Below are positions 47,315 to 57,289 of a stretch of 64,000 bases of DNA, one piece after another. The position numbers and the translations under genes were made by a program. The DNA is taken from positions 930,001 through 994,000 of the forward strand of contig NZ_CP148048.1 in NCBI RefSeq assembly GCF_037482165.1, given 5' to 3'. The notes under the pieces were generated by a model. The model was not told the origin of the DNA. It saw only the letters and a list, made by a program, of their open reading frames with translations, and did not search any database. The DNA comes from Parvimonas micra (GTDB lineage Bacteria; Bacillota; Clostridia; Tissierellales; Peptoniphilaceae). Position 1 is the first letter of the stretch. Each line of letters begins with the position of its first letter.

Positions 47315-47872
47315 TTAATCAAAACATTTATATATATTTAAAATTTCTTTTACATAATTTAAAACGGGTATCTCTCTATTCAAAATAAGCTTCCCCAGTT
47401 TTGTATTTGAACAGTTTTTATACTCCTTTATAGCATCTTCAAATGTCAATTTAAGTGTTGATAATTTAAAACTCTCAATTTCTTCAATTGTCAAATTCCT
47501 ATCTCCAAACGATTCTATTTTACAAAAATAGTAATTATTAATATTATGTCTATGGATAAGGTTATAATAGTCACTTACAACTCCTATTTTACAAATAATT
47601 TCAACTTCTACTCCTAATTCTTCCTTTAGTTCTCTTCTGAGAGCAGATTCTAAATTTTCATTTAATTCAACTCCACCACCTGCAGTTTCAATAAGAGTAG
47701 CTTTCCCAAAGTCATCATCTCTATGAACTCTAACAAAGTAAAAATAATTTGAGTCATCAACAACAATTGATCTGACAATTAGTCTATTGTGATCAATATA
47801 TTCCTTATTCCATTCATCATCCTGAAGTTCTAAATCCAATTCCGGTATATCTATATTTATTTTATACTTCAC
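47315..47872 (-). CDS. Nudix hydrolase
   Basis: 185 residues. The Nudix box GGGVELNENLESALRRELKEELGVEV is complete (E and REL...EELG residues in place), near residue 68, after an N-terminal strand region. C-terminal helices follow. Cleaves nucleoside diphosphates linked to X, such as ADP-ribose or NADH; target not readable. Start: GTG at 47870-47872, seven bases after AGGAGG; a TTG two codons upstream sits too close to that site. Single gene. Confidence 0.85.
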   Translation of the reverse strand: MKYKINIDIPELDLELQDDEWNKEYIDHNRLIVRSIVVDDSNYFYFVRVHRDDDFGKATLIETAGGGVELNENLESALRRELKEELGVEVEIICKIGVVSDYYNLIHRHNINNYYFCKIESFGDRNLTIEEIESFKLSTLKLTFEDAIKEYKNCSNTKLGKLILNREIPVLNYVKEILNIYKCFD

Positions 47873-47939
47873 TTTCAAACCTCCTTGATTAAATAAAATT
47901 TTTAATCATATCAATTATATTACATAAATTATAACAAAA

Positions 47940-47967
47940 AAAGATATGCAATTAAATACATATCTTT
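47940..47967 (-). terminator. leuS terminator
   Basis: AAAGATATG pairs with CATATCTTT around a 10-nt loop; TTTTTT follows on the minus strand. 10 bp past the leuS stop. Confidence 0.8.
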
Positions 47968-47976
47968 CTTTCATTA

Positions 47977-50388
47977 CTATTTAACAACTATATTACAAAT
48001 TTTTCCTGGAACAAAAATTTCTTTTACAACAGTTTTTCCTTCTATAAATTTTTTAACATTTTCGTTATCATAAAGTGCTTCTTTAAAATCTTCAAATTTT
48101 GCATCTTTTGAAATCATTAATGTTGTTCTGACTTTTCCATTTATTTGAATTGGCATTTCTACTTCATCATCAATTGTTTTTGCTTCATCATATTTTGGCC
48201 AAGTTTGTTCAAAGATATATCCACCAAAATTCATTTCTTGCCATATTTCTTCAGTTATATGTGGAGAAACCGGATTTAATAAAATCAAGAATACTCTCAA
48301 GTCTTCTCTTGAAATTTCTTTTGCTGAATAAAATTCATTAATCAAAGTCATAAGAGCGGCTATTGCAGTATTAAATTTAAGACTTTCAAAATCTTCTGAT
48401 ACTTTTTTGATAGTCTTATGAATTGATTTTTCTAATGATTTTGTCATTTCTTCGGATGAACTTGTAATTTCTTGTAATTTCCAAACTCTATCTAAGAATT
48501 TTCTACAACCGTTAATTCCACCGTCAGACCAAGATGCACTTCTTTCAAAATCTCCTAAGAACATTTCGTAACATCTTAATGCATCTGCTCCGTATTTGTC
48601 AATCATCTCATCAGGATTTACAACATTTCCTCTTGATTTAGACATTTTTTCTCCATTTTCTCCAAGAATCATTCCATGTGATGTTCTCTTTAAATAAGGT
48701 TCTTTTGTATCAACTACACCTATATCATAAAGGAATTTATGCCAAAATCTTGAATACAACAAGTGCAATGTAGTATGTTCCATACCACCATTATACCAGT
48801 CAACTTGATTGAAATATTTTAAGGCATCTTTTCCAACAAGATTTTCTTTATTATTAGGATCCATATATCTTAAATAATACCATGAAGATCCTGCCCATTG
48901 TGGCATTGTATCTGTTTCTCTCTTTGCTTTTCCTCCACATTTAGGACAAGCACAATTTACGAACTCATCAATTTTTGAAAGTGGAGATTCTCCTGTTTCT
49001 GTAGGTTCAAATGATTCAAGTTCAGGAAGTTTTAAAGGTAGTTCTTCTTCCGGAATTGCAACCCAACCACATTTTTCACAATATACCAAAGGAATCGGTT
49101 CTCCCCAATATCTTTGTCTTGAAAATACCCAGTCACGAAGTTTAAAGTTTGTCTTCTTATTTCCAATACCAAGTTTTGATAAATATTCAAAAATCTTTTC
49201 TTTGGCTTCTTTAACTGAAAGTCCATTTAGAAAATCTGAATTAACCATAATTCCACTATTAGTATCCGTATATGCTTTTTCTTGAACATTTTCTCCACCA
49301 CTAACAACTTCAACTATTTCTAATCCAAATTTCTTAGCAAAATCAAAATCTCTAGTATCATGTGCAGGAACTGCCATAATTGCTCCACTACCATAAGTCA
49401 TTAGAACATAGTCAGAAATAAACACAGGAATTTCTTTTTTTGTACAAGGATTAATTGCAGTTATTCCATCAATTTTAACACCCGTCTTATCTTTATTCAT
49501 TTCAGTTCTTTCAAATTCAGATTTCTTTTGAACTTCTAAAATATATTTTTCTATTTCTTCTTTATTCTTTATTTTATCTTCGTATTTTTTAAGTAATGGA
49601 TGCTCACAGGATATAACCATATAAGTTGCACCAAAAATTGTATCAGGTCTTGTAGTATATACCAAAATAGTATCATCAATATCTTTGATTTGGAATTTAA
49701 CTTCCATTCCATAACTTCTACCAATCCAATTAATTTGTTGGGTTTTAACTCTGTCAATAAAGTCAACTTCATCAAGGTCATCAATAAGTCTATCTGCATA
49801 TTCTGTTATCTTTAACATCCATTGGTTTTTTACTTTATGAATAACTTCACTACCACATCTTTCACAACAACCGCCGACTACTTCTTCATTTGATAAACCT
49901 ACTTTACAAGAAGTACAGAAGTTTATTGGCATTTCCATTTTGTATGCAAGTCCTTTTTCAAACATCTTCATAAAAATCCATTGAGTCCATTTGTAATACT
50001 CAGGATCTGTTGTATTTATTTCTCTATCCCAATCAAAAGAAAATCCAATACTCTTTAATTGTTTTTTAAAGTTTGCAATATTATTTTTTGTTACAATTTC
50101 CGGATGAATTTTGTTTTTCATCGCATAGTTTTCAGTTGGTAAACCAAAAGCATCCCAACCCATTGTAAATAATACATTTTGTCCTTCAAGTCTTCTTTTT
50201 CTACTTACAACATCCATTGCAGTATATGGTCTTGGATGTCCTACATGAAGTCCTTGACCAGAAGGATATGGAAATTCTATTAAAGGATAGAATTTTTCTT
50301 TATCATTAATTTCACATTTAAAAGGTTTCTTTTCATCCCAAATATCTTGCCATTTTTTTTCGATATTTTTTGGATCATAATTTTTCAT
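47977..50388 (-). CDS. leuS: Leucyl-tRNA synthetase
   Basis: 803 residues. Class I synthetase: HVGHPRPYT (HIGH motif) near residue 47, zinc-type CxxC pairs around 160-180, the CP1 editing domain with [12 protein letters not shown], a second zinc module with CPKCGG near 480, [10 protein letters not shown] (KMSKS) near 577 and the anticodon and C-terminal domains. Charges tRNA-Leu. Upstream lies a leucine T-box with terminator, so expression rises when tRNA-Leu is uncharged. Single gene. Confidence 0.98.
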   Translation of the reverse strand: MKNYDPKNIEKKWQDIWDEKKPFKCEINDKEKFYPLIEFPYPSGQGLHVGHPRPYTAMDVVSRKRRLEGQNVLFTMGWDAFGLPTENYAMKNKIHPEIVTKNNIANFKKQLKSIGFSFDWDREINTTDPEYYKWTQWIFMKMFEKGLAYKMEMPINFCTSCKVGLSNEEVVGGCCERCGSEVIHKVKNQWMLKITEYADRLIDDLDEVDFIDRVKTQQINWIGRSYGMEVKFQIKDIDDTILVYTTRPDTIFGATYMVISCEHPLLKKYEDKIKNKEEIEKYILEVQKKSEFERTEMNKDKTGVKIDGITAINPCTKKEIPVFISDYVLMTYGSGAIMAVPAHDTRDFDFAKKFGLEIVEVVSGGENVQEKAYTDTNSGIMVNSDFLNGLSVKEAKEKIFEYLSKLGIGNKKTNFKLRDWVFSRQRYWGEPIPLVYCEKCGWVAIPEEELPLKLPELESFEPTETGESPLSKIDEFVNCACPKCGGKAKRETDTMPQWAGSSWYYLRYMDPNNKENLVGKDALKYFNQVDWYNGGMEHTTLHLLYSRFWHKFLYDIGVVDTKEPYLKRTSHGMILGENGEKMSKSRGNVVNPDEMIDKYGADALRCYEMFLGDFERSASWSDGGINGCRKFLDRVWKLQEITSSSEEMTKSLEKSIHKTIKKVSEDFESLKFNTAIAALMTLINEFYSAKEISREDLRVFLILLNPVSPHITEEIWQEMNFGGYIFEQTWPKYDEAKTIDDEVEMPIQINGKVRTTLMISKDAKFEDFKEALYDNENVKKFIEGKTVVKEIFVPGKICNIVVK

Positions 50389-50414
50389 AACATTCCTCCA
50401 TTCGTAATAAAGTA

Positions 50415-50640
50415 ATAAAAAAACTTCCGCCTCGTAAAGAGACGAAAGTATAAATTCCGTGGTACCACTCTAATTAGTATTAAACTCACTCTAAGATTAT
50501 AACGTAATCAACGGCATTTGCATTTTATGAACAAGTTCAATACTTCAAAATATTATTTTTCACCAAACAATAACTCTCTAAAAAATTTGAATATATTTAC
50601 TACTTTCAATCTAAAATTTTCTAAATATAATAAAGATATG
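50415..50640 (-). promoter_or_regulatory. T-box leader of leuS
   Basis: On the minus strand the T-box core AGAGTGGTACCACGGAA is at 50471-50455. It is followed by a terminator whose stem is ACTTTCGTCTC/GAGGCGGAAGT (50449-50423) and a T-run. A long stem I region lies upstream. A CTT (Leu) codon in GAACTTGTTC at 50535-50533 may be the specifier; that assignment is tentative. Confidence 0.92.
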
Positions 50641-50666
50641 ATATCATATTTTTTATTTTTTTTCAA
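50638..50666 (-). promoter_or_regulatory. Candidate promoter of the leuS T-box transcript
   Basis: Minus strand TTGAAA at 50666-50661, 17 bp, TATCAT at 50643-50638, just past the stop of the MATE gene. Confidence 0.5.
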
Positions 50667-50670
50667 TACA

Positions 50671-52023
50671 TTATAATTTAAAATCAAAGTTTTCTCTAAT
50701 AAATCTCTTAAAGAAAATATAATTTAGGATTCCCTTTAAAAAAGTACAAAAAGATATTACAACCCATATATATGTTATATCTAATTTTAAAAATAAAACT
50801 AAATAAGCAAGTGGAATTCTCAATGCATTTGAAAAAGTGCTTATTATAGTTGGCGTTTTAGTATTTTTCAGTCCGTTAAACATACCTGAAATTCCAATTT
50901 CAAGCGCTAAAAATATCTCCGAAAACGCTAAAACTTTTAGATAACTAACACCCATTCTAATAGTATCTACATCATCTCTTATAAATAATCTAATTATATA
51001 ATCTGATGAGAAGAATAAAAAGAATGAGCAGAAAACACCAATCCATAAAATTATTTTAAGTCCTTTTTTATAACCAGAAGCTATATTATCATAATTTTTT
51101 GCACCAAAATTTTGTGCTATTAAAGCACAAAGAGCTATTGAAAACCCTTCAACAGTCATCCAGTTTATAGCTTCAATCTGTACAGCAACATTTTCTGCTG
51201 CAACCGCATTTTCTCCCCAATTTGCTATTATTCTTAGTAAAATAGTTGAAATAAATGCAAATATACAAGATTTAAAAGCAGTTGGAACACCAAGTCTTAA
51301 AACTTCTTTAAAAGTTGCATTGTTAAAATTTTTAACTAAATTAAAACCTTTTAAGATTTTCCAATCTAAAATTGAGAAAATTATAAAAATAAATGTAACA
51401 ATAATTTGAGATAATGTTGTAGCAATAGCTGCACCACTAACTCCAAATTCTGGTAGTCCAAAATATCCATAAATTAAAATTGGATCTAAGACTATATTTA
51501 TTATAAGTCCAATTGAGTTAGCAATAAAAGGAACTTTACTATTTGCTGAACCATTGAAAACTCCTGAAAATAGTGGATTTAAAAAAGTAAAAGGAAGTCC
51601 TAAAATAACAATTTTTAAATAGCTATTCGCTAGTGAAATTACCAATTCACTTTTTATATTGAAAAATTTAATTATATCAAGTCTAAAAAAATATACCAAT
51701 AATCCAAATGTTATTGACATAAATAAATTTATGGCAACAGATGTATCAATATATTTTCTAAATTGCTTATCATCCCTAGAACCTACACTATAGGCAACTC
51801 CAATCTCTATTCCTGTTTTTGAAACTAGAACCAAAGAATTTGCAAACCACATAATAAATGAGACAATGCCTACTCCAGCAATCGCTTCAGTTCCAAGTTT
51901 TCCAACCCAAAAAGTATCCATTAAAGTGTAAGACATTTGAATAAATGAAGTCGTCATTATTGGAATAGACATCATTACTAAATTTCTATAAATTCTATTA
52001 TCTAATAAATTTATTTTTTTCAT
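50671..52023 (-). CDS. MATE-family multidrug/sodium antiporter
   Basis: 450 residues, twelve hydrophobic segments in two homologous halves. The N-terminal half begins LVMMSIPIMTTSFIQMSYTLMDTFWVGKLGTEAIAGV, the MATE signature region, with repeat-related sequence near residue 240 (VLRLGVPTAFKSCIF). Exports drugs or metabolites in exchange for sodium or protons. It starts 8 bp after hslO, so the two are co-transcribed. AGGGT precedes ATG. Confidence 0.93.
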   Translation of the reverse strand: MKKINLLDNRIYRNLVMMSIPIMTTSFIQMSYTLMDTFWVGKLGTEAIAGVGIVSFIMWFANSLVLVSKTGIEIGVAYSVGSRDDKQFRKYIDTSVAINLFMSITFGLLVYFFRLDIIKFFNIKSELVISLANSYLKIVILGLPFTFLNPLFSGVFNGSANSKVPFIANSIGLIINIVLDPILIYGYFGLPEFGVSGAAIATTLSQIIVTFIFIIFSILDWKILKGFNLVKNFNNATFKEVLRLGVPTAFKSCIFAFISTILLRIIANWGENAVAAENVAVQIEAINWMTVEGFSIALCALIAQNFGAKNYDNIASGYKKGLKIILWIGVFCSFFLFFSSDYIIRLFIRDDVDTIRMGVSYLKVLAFSEIFLALEIGISGMFNGLKNTKTPTIISTFSNALRIPLAYLVLFLKLDITYIWVVISFCTFLKGILNYIFFKRFIRENFDFKL

Positions 52024-52031
52024 AGATTACC

Positions 52032-52916
52032 CTAAAGTTTTTTTAATAAATTTTTTATATGTTCAATACTTTTCTTGTATTTCTTATCGCAGAAATTACA
52101 AGAAATTTCTATATCTTTCCCCTCTTCAACTATATCATTGAGCTCTTTTTTGCCTAGACCCAACAACATATTATCTATTTTTTCATCACTACAATTACAT
52201 CTGTAATGAATAATTTTTTCTTCAATAATTCTAATATTAAAAATTTTCAAAATAGAAACAATATAGTCATAAAAACTCATATCATCAGTTTTTGAAGCTA
52301 AATAATTATCTAATTCAGTTTTAAACATATCTGAATAGATAGTAAATTGTGATAAATCTTTTTCAGTATAGTTCGGCAAAAGTTCCATCATAAATCCAAA
52401 AGAAATATAATCATCTTCAACTTTTTTTACTTGTAAATCAATAGAAGTAACAGTTTGATTAGATGCACTGAAATAATTAGTAAAATTTTCACTAATATCA
52501 GAAGAAATTATACTTGTTTGTCCTACATATGGAGCTTTAAGACCTAAATCCTTTATCAAAACAAGTATTCCTTTATCCCCTATAAAATCTTTTGAAGATT
52601 TTCCTTTTTCATATATTTTATCATATTTACTTATATTTTTATTTTCCAAATATCCTGTTATATAAGAATTATTGTATAATTTTGAAATTATAAGACCACA
52701 TTCACCATTAGTTTTTAATTTTAAATCAATTGAATCAGTATCATTTTTCAAATCGGAATAAAGTAAAGCATTCATCGTTAATACTTTTCCCATTTCAATA
52801 TTTGCACTTATAGAACTCTTTTGTAATTTTTCAAAATCTTTTACTATATCATCTGTAAAAGCTAAGAAAAATCTCATAGAATTATGCTCATCAATACATC
52901 TTAATATTTTTGCCAT
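52032..52916 (-). CDS. hslO: Redox-regulated chaperone Hsp33
   Basis: 294 residues. C-terminal zinc switch with four cysteines: RCNCS near 237 and CNFCD near 270, the CxC-x(n)-CxxC pattern. On oxidation these form disulphides and open the holdase chaperone. N-terminal substrate domain with GLIISKLYNN and the GVLVLI... type strand; the usual GYVG motif is not exact. Own promoter; GGAG precedes ATG. Confidence 0.95.
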   Translation of the reverse strand: MAKILRCIDEHNSMRFFLAFTDDIVKDFEKLQKSSISANIEMGKVLTMNALLYSDLKNDTDSIDLKLKTNGECGLIISKLYNNSYITGYLENKNISKYDKIYEKGKSSKDFIGDKGILVLIKDLGLKAPYVGQTSIISSDISENFTNYFSASNQTVTSIDLQVKKVEDDYISFGFMMELLPNYTEKDLSQFTIYSDMFKTELDNYLASKTDDMSFYDYIVSILKIFNIRIIEEKIIHYRCNCSDEKIDNMLLGLGKKELNDIVEEGKDIEISCNFCDKKYKKSIEHIKNLLKKL

Positions 52917-52947
52917 AAAGACTCCTTAACATTAATTTTATATAAAG

Positions 52948-52976
52948 ATTATATACTAAAAATTTAAAGAAATCAA
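52948..52976 (-). promoter_or_regulatory. Promoter of hslO-MATE
   Basis: Minus strand TTGATT at 52976-52971, 17 bp, TATAAT at 52953-52948. Confidence 0.7.
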
Positions 52977-52984
52977 TTGATAAA

Positions 52985-53551
52985 TTAATATCTTTTTCTA
53001 TATTTTTTCTTTGCAATTTCAGTATATTTTTTAATAAATTCTCCTTTTGATTCTGTATAAGCATCTCGATTATGTTCAAATTTTTTCCACAGAGATAATT
53101 TTAATATTTCATACTCTTTTGCAATTTCAGAATTTTCAAATAAATAGTCTCTAAAATACAATTCATCATTATCTCCAGCTAATCTTATATGCAAATGAAA
53201 TACTTTTTTTGCAAATCCTTTTTCAGTATATCCTTTATTCATAGAGATTCTCTTTTCATCTTCACTCATACAAAGCCAATTATTTTTTAATAATATCTCT
53301 TTTACAAATTTTAAATCTTCATTATCATTAATCTCTAAAAGAATATCCACAATATTTTTTGCCCATATTGTAGGAATATATGTACTTCCTATATGTGAAA
53401 TTCTGTAAATTTTTTCGTTTGGAAATAAAGATAAAATATTTAATTTTTCATCTTCATACCAAGTTTCCCATTCATCATTATGTTCAACTAGAAATATAGG
53501 AAAAATTTCCCATAATTCCTCTAAACTCATCTCATCTAATTTTTTACTCAT
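52985..53551 (-). CDS. GrpB-family (UPF0157) protein
   Basis: 188 residues. RISHIGSTYIPTIWAKNIVDILLEI is the family core, a nucleotidyltransferase-like GS-x(n)-DxxL motif. FHLHIR and FRDYL in the second half are also typical. The family is often fused to or next to coaE (dephospho-CoA kinase) and includes suspected nucleotide transferases and toxin-like proteins; its function is not established. Followed by hslO after 68 bp, which contains a promoter, so it is probably a separate unit. AAGG precedes ATG. Confidence 0.85.
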   Translation of the reverse strand: MSKKLDEMSLEELWEIFPIFLVEHNDEWETWYEDEKLNILSLFPNEKIYRISHIGSTYIPTIWAKNIVDILLEINDNEDLKFVKEILLKNNWLCMSEDEKRISMNKGYTEKGFAKKVFHLHIRLAGDNDELYFRDYLFENSEIAKEYEILKLSLWKKFEHNRDAYTESKGEFIKKYTEIAKKKYRKRY

Positions 53552-53577
53552 AAAATTTCCTTTTGGTTAAATTTAAA

Positions 53578-53600
53578 AAATCTCCTAAAAAGGAGATTTT
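53578..53600 (-). terminator. Terminator of the cold-shock gene
   Basis: AAATCTCCT-AAAA-AGGAGATTT stem, followed on the minus strand by TTTTTT. It lies between the csp stop and the GrpB-family start, so that gene needs another promoter or read-through. Confidence 0.75.
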
Positions 53601-53675
53601 ACTTCTTGATTAATATTAATATCATAACATACTGAAGTATGTTTAAATTGAATTTCCATTTAAGAAAAAACAATC

Positions 53676-53876
53676 TTATAACTTAACAACACCAGAAGCT
53701 TGAGGACCTTTAGCGCCTTCAACTATTTCGAATTCAACAGCTTGTCCTTCATCTAAAGTTCTAAATTCACCAGTTTCTTCTAATGCTGAATAATGTACAA
53801 ATACATCTTCCCCATCTTCAGTAGAAATAAATCCAAATCCTTTAGCTGCATTGAACCATTTTACAGTTCCTTTCAT
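53676..53876 (-). CDS. Cold-shock protein (CspA family)
   Basis: 66 residues. KGFGFI and VFVHYSA are the two RNP motifs of the cold-shock domain (GFGFIS at 13-18, VFVHYS at 26-31). An acidic single-domain RNA chaperone that melts mRNA structure. Two ribosome sites, GGAGG and AAAGGA, precede the ATG. A small inverted repeat sits at the 5' end of its short leader. Confidence 0.95.
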   Translation of the reverse strand: MKGTVKWFNAAKGFGFISTEDGEDVFVHYSALEETGEFRTLDEGQAVEFEIVEGAKGPQASGVVKL

Positions 53877-53909
53877 ATCCTTTTAATCCTCCAATACTAT
53901 AGGAAATAT

Positions 53910-53927
53910 GTAGTAAATTATTACTAC
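53910..53927 (-). promoter_or_regulatory. 5' hairpin/inverted repeat in the csp leader
   Basis: GTAGTAA-ATTA-TTACTAC, a perfect 7-bp inverted repeat beginning at about +1 of the predicted transcript. It could be an mRNA-stabilising hairpin or an operator. Confidence 0.45.
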
Positions 53928-53933
53928 CTTCAT

Positions 53934-53962
53934 ACTATAACATATCTAAAAGAATAAAGCAA
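53934..53962 (-). promoter_or_regulatory. Promoter of the cold-shock gene
   Basis: Minus strand TTGCTT at 53962-53957, 17 bp, TATAGT at 53939-53934. Confidence 0.6.
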
Positions 53963-53969
53963 GTATAAT

Positions 53970-54581
53970 TTACTCATCTTCTAACATACTTAATTGATTT
54001 TCCATTTGCTTTCTGATTTTTTCTTTTTCATAATAACATTTTCTACAAAGTGGCTCATAACTTTCTGCAGCCCCAAGTTTTATTCTTTCATCATCATGTG
54101 TTTTTCTGTAACTAACCCAAGCATCAACACCACAATTTGCACAAACTGCATGGTGTTTATATAGATAATCAGCTCGTGGCATCAACTCTTTTACTAACTC
54201 AAAAGGTTCAGCTTTAAAGTCCATATCAAGACCAGCTAATACGACTGTAAATTCATTTTCTAAAAATAAATTTAAAGTTTCAACAATCTTATTAATATCT
54301 CCCTTGATGAATTGTACTTCATCAATTCCTATAATACTTGCAGTACTCGTCTTCATATATTCTATAATTTCATCAATATTTTCAACCGGAATAGCTCTCA
54401 TTTTATTATTATCATGAGTAACTATTTCTTTATCTGCATATCTATTATCAAACTTTGGCTTAAATACTACAGTTTCATATTTTGCAATTTCAAATCTATT
54501 TAAGTCCTTCCATAAACTTGAAGTCTTTCCAGAGAACATACTACCTGTATGTAAAATTAATTTACCTTTATATTGATGCAT
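53970..54581 (-). CDS. tdk: Thymidine kinase
   Basis: 203 residues, type II kinase. P-loop GSMFSGKTSSL at the N terminus, GIDEVQFI as Walker B, and a zinc module with CxxC pairs (CANCG and CRKCY) in the C-terminal lasso region. Phosphorylates thymidine for salvage. Last gene of the long co-directional run, 2 bp after the GNAT-cyclophilin stop. Confidence 0.96.
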   Translation of the reverse strand: MHQYKGKLILHTGSMFSGKTSSLWKDLNRFEIAKYETVVFKPKFDNRYADKEIVTHDNNKMRAIPVENIDEIIEYMKTSTASIIGIDEVQFIKGDINKIVETLNLFLENEFTVVLAGLDMDFKAEPFELVKELMPRADYLYKHHAVCANCGVDAWVSYRKTHDDERIKLGAAESYEPLCRKCYYEKEKIRKQMENQLSMLEDE

Positions 54582-54583
54582 AA

Positions 54584-55702
54584 TTAACCCTCAAAAACTT
54601 TTTCTTCAATTGATAAAATTACAATATCTTCTACCGGCTTATCATTTGAACAGTAAGTATTTGCTATCTCATCAACTACTTCCATTCCTTTAAACACTTG
54701 TCCAAAAACAGTATGCTTAAAATCTAACCAAAAAGCTCCACCATTTTTTTCATAAGTTTCAACAACTTCATCAGGATAAACTTTTTTATCTGAATTTTTC
54801 AAATAATTTACATAATCATCAGAAATTTTACTATTTTGAACTATAAAAAATTGACTTCCATTTGTATTTGGTCCAGCATTTGCCATTGACAAAGCACCTC
54901 TATAATTTCTAAAATTACCATCGAATTCATCTTCAAAGGATTCTCCCCAAATACTTTCTCCACCCATTCCAGTACCTGTTGGATCTCCACCTTGAATCAT
55001 AAAATCTCTAATAACCCTATGGAAAATAACTCCATTATAATATCCTCTTTTAGCCAATGTAATAAAATTTTCACAAGCCTTAGGAGCAACTTCATTAAAT
55101 AATCTTAGAGAAATTTCTCCTACATTTGTTTTCATTATATAAACTTTTTCTCCATTTTTAGGCATTTCTAATTGTTTCATTCTCTTTTCTCCTTTTAAAT
55201 AATTTCTTCTTAAAATTGCTCTATGTATTAAGGTTATATATCTTCCTTTTAAAAATTCCTCATCTTCAAATTCGCCCTCAACTTTAAGCCCGCATTTCTC
55301 CATAACTTTTCCTGAAGCAATATTTTCTTTAATATGAACTGCACAAACTCTATTAACTTTTAAGGTATTAAAAGCATAGTCAAGCATAAAATTCAAAGTC
55401 TCAGTCATATAACCTTTGTTCCAAAAAGTTTTATTTAAAACATATCCTAAAAATAAGGAATTGTTTTTTATATCCGTTTTAAATTCAAAAGAACCGATAC
55501 ATTTATTGGAAATTTTTTCAACGATTGCAAAACAATAATTATTTTTCATAAAATAATCTGTAATTACTTTTTCAGATTCTAGAATATTTTTATGCTTATC
55601 CCAAGTAACAAATTTACAAGTTTCATCATCATTTCCAAACTCAAAAACATCATCTATATCATCTAAATTGAATTTTCTAAAAATTAATCTTTTGCTTTGC
55701 AT
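54584..55702 (-). CDS. Fused GNAT acetyltransferase and cyclophilin-type peptidyl-prolyl isomerase
   Basis: 372 residues in one frame. Residues 1-168 are a complete RimJ/RimL-type GNAT domain ([43 protein letters not shown]). Residues 175-372 are a complete cyclophilin with [41 protein letters not shown] and [11 protein letters not shown]. An AGGAG lies eight bases before the in-frame ATG of codon 175 (55178-55180), so the isomerase may also be made alone. Each half is of normal length; no stop codon separates them. Start overlaps rluD by 19 bp. Confidence 0.9.
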   Translation of the reverse strand: MQSKRLIFRKFNLDDIDDVFEFGNDDETCKFVTWDKHKNILESEKVITDYFMKNNYCFAIVEKISNKCIGSFEFKTDIKNNSLFLGYVLNKTFWNKGYMTETLNFMLDYAFNTLKVNRVCAVHIKENIASGKVMEKCGLKVEGEFEDEEFLKGRYITLIHRAILRRNYLKGEKRMKQLEMPKNGEKVYIMKTNVGEISLRLFNEVAPKACENFITLAKRGYYNGVIFHRVIRDFMIQGGDPTGTGMGGESIWGESFEDEFDGNFRNYRGALSMANAGPNTNGSQFFIVQNSKISDDYVNYLKNSDKKVYPDEVVETYEKNGGAFWLDFKHTVFGQVFKGMEVVDEIANTYCSNDKPVEDIVILSIEEKVFEG

Positions 55703-56616
55703 AATAACTCCTCATTAAATTCCAACCCTGTTTTATTTAAAATACTAAAAAAATAATCATCAGGTAAAACGGTAAAACTTAAATTTTCCTCTGTAATTGG
55801 ATGCAAAAACTCAAGATAATAAGAATGTAACATCTGTCCATTTGCTTTTATCTTTTCATTTTTGTTTCCATAAGTTTCATCCCCTACTATAGGATGATTA
55901 AGGCTACTAAAATGAACTCTTATCTGATGAGTTCGACCAGTATGAAGAGTTACATCAACTAAAGAGTATTTTAAATTTGAAGTTAAAATATTGTATTCTG
56001 TAAGAGCTTCTTTTCCTGATTTACTTTTTACGCTCATCTTCTTTCTATCTTTTTCATCTCTACCAATAGGCTTATCTATGAATCCATTTTCTTTTGAAAA
56101 ACTTCCATTACAGATTGCCAAATATTTTTTTTTAACTTCTCTATTAGCAAACTTTTCAACCAATTTTAAATGTGTTTCATCGTCCTTTGCACAGACTATA
56201 AGACCTGTTGTATCCTTATCAAGTCTGTGAACAATCCCAGGTCTTTCGGAATTAATCATTGATAATTTACAATGATTTAAAAGAGCATTAACCAAAGTAT
56301 GTTCTTCATTACCTGCAGCCGGATGAACAACCATATTTCTAGGTTTATTTATAATTATAATATAATCATCTTCATATACAATATCTAAAGCTATATCTTC
56401 GGCAACTAATGTAATTTCTTTTTTATCGGGAATAGAAACTGTAATTTCATCTCCTATTTCTAAAATTACATTAGGCTTTATATTTTTCCCGTTAACAAAA
56501 ACTAATTTCTCTTTTATCAATTTTTGAATTGAAGTCCTTGATAAATTAGAAATTTTTTCAGATAAAAAAACATCACATCTAATTTTTTTATCACTAATAT
56601 ATTTTAATTCTGTCAA
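55684..56616 (-). CDS. rluD: Large-subunit pseudouridine synthase, RluD family
   Basis: 310 residues. N-terminal S4 RNA-binding domain ([18 protein letters not shown]), then the catalytic core with [23 protein letters not shown] and [15 protein letters not shown], where the aspartate is the catalytic residue; [11 protein letters not shown] follows. Isomerises uridines in 23S rRNA. Start is TTG at 56614-56616 with GGAGAG eight bases upstream. Three bases after ung. Confidence 0.95.
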   Translation of the reverse strand: MTELKYISDKKIRCDVFLSEKISNLSRTSIQKLIKEKLVFVNGKNIKPNVILEIGDEITVSIPDKKEITLVAEDIALDIVYEDDYIIIINKPRNMVVHPAAGNEEHTLVNALLNHCKLSMINSERPGIVHRLDKDTTGLIVCAKDDETHLKLVEKFANREVKKKYLAICNGSFSKENGFIDKPIGRDEKDRKKMSVKSKSGKEALTEYNILTSNLKYSLVDVTLHTGRTHQIRVHFSSLNHPIVGDETYGNKNEKIKANGQMLHSYYLEFLHPITEENLSFTVLPDDYFFSILNKTGLEFNEELLCKAKD

Positions 56617-56619
56617 AAA

Positions 56620-57288
56620 TTATACTCTCCAATCTATCGGTTTAACTCCCTTGCTAACCAAAAATTCATTAGCCTTAGAAAATGGCTTGCTGCCAAAGAA
56701 TCCTCGATGAGCAGAAAAAGGAGAAGGATGTGTACTTGTAATTATAAAGTTATTTTCATCTTTTTTTATCAAATTTCTCTTTGAAATAGCAAAACTTCCC
56801 CAAAGAATAAAAACTTTAGGATAATCAAAATTTGAAATTATTTCAATAACTCTATCTGTAAAAATTTGCCAACCTATATCTTTATGTGAATTTGGCTTTG
56901 ACTTTTCAACAGTAAGTGTAGCATTTAATAAAAAAACACCTTGTTCAACCCAAGCAGTTAAATCTCCATGATTTGGGGGAGTTATCCCTAAATCAGAATA
57001 TAATTCAAGATATATATTTCTAAGTGAAGGCGGTATTTTTTCTCCTCTATTTACTGAAAAACTCATTCCATTTGCTTGATTTACCCCATGATATGGATCT
57101 TGCCCTAAGATAATTACCTTAATGTCTTTTGGTGATATTTTATCAAAAATAGTAAAAACACATTCATTAGGAGGGAATATAGTTTTATTCTTATATTCCT
57201 CATTTAAAAAATTTTTCATCTTAACAAAATAATCTTTTTTAAATTCATCTTTTAAATATTCATTCCAAGCAACATAATTGGACATCAT
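56620..57288 (-). CDS. ung: Uracil-DNA glycosylase
   Basis: 222 residues. Family 1 UDG: VIILGQDPYHG with the catalytic aspartate near residue 70, a FLLNATLTVE strand, VFILWG and THPSPFSAHRGFFG (histidine loop). Removes uracil from DNA. Start: ATG at 57286-57288, seven bases after AGGAG; a longer frame overlaps lspA and lacks a site. Follows lspA by one base. Confidence 0.97.
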   Translation of the reverse strand: MMSNYVAWNEYLKDEFKKDYFVKMKNFLNEEYKNKTIFPPNECVFTIFDKISPKDIKVIILGQDPYHGVNQANGMSFSVNRGEKIPPSLRNIYLELYSDLGITPPNHGDLTAWVEQGVFLLNATLTVEKSKPNSHKDIGWQIFTDRVIEIISNFDYPKVFILWGSFAISKRNLIKKDENNFIITSTHPSPFSAHRGFFGSKPFSKANEFLVSKGVKPIDWRV

Positions 57289-57289
57289 C

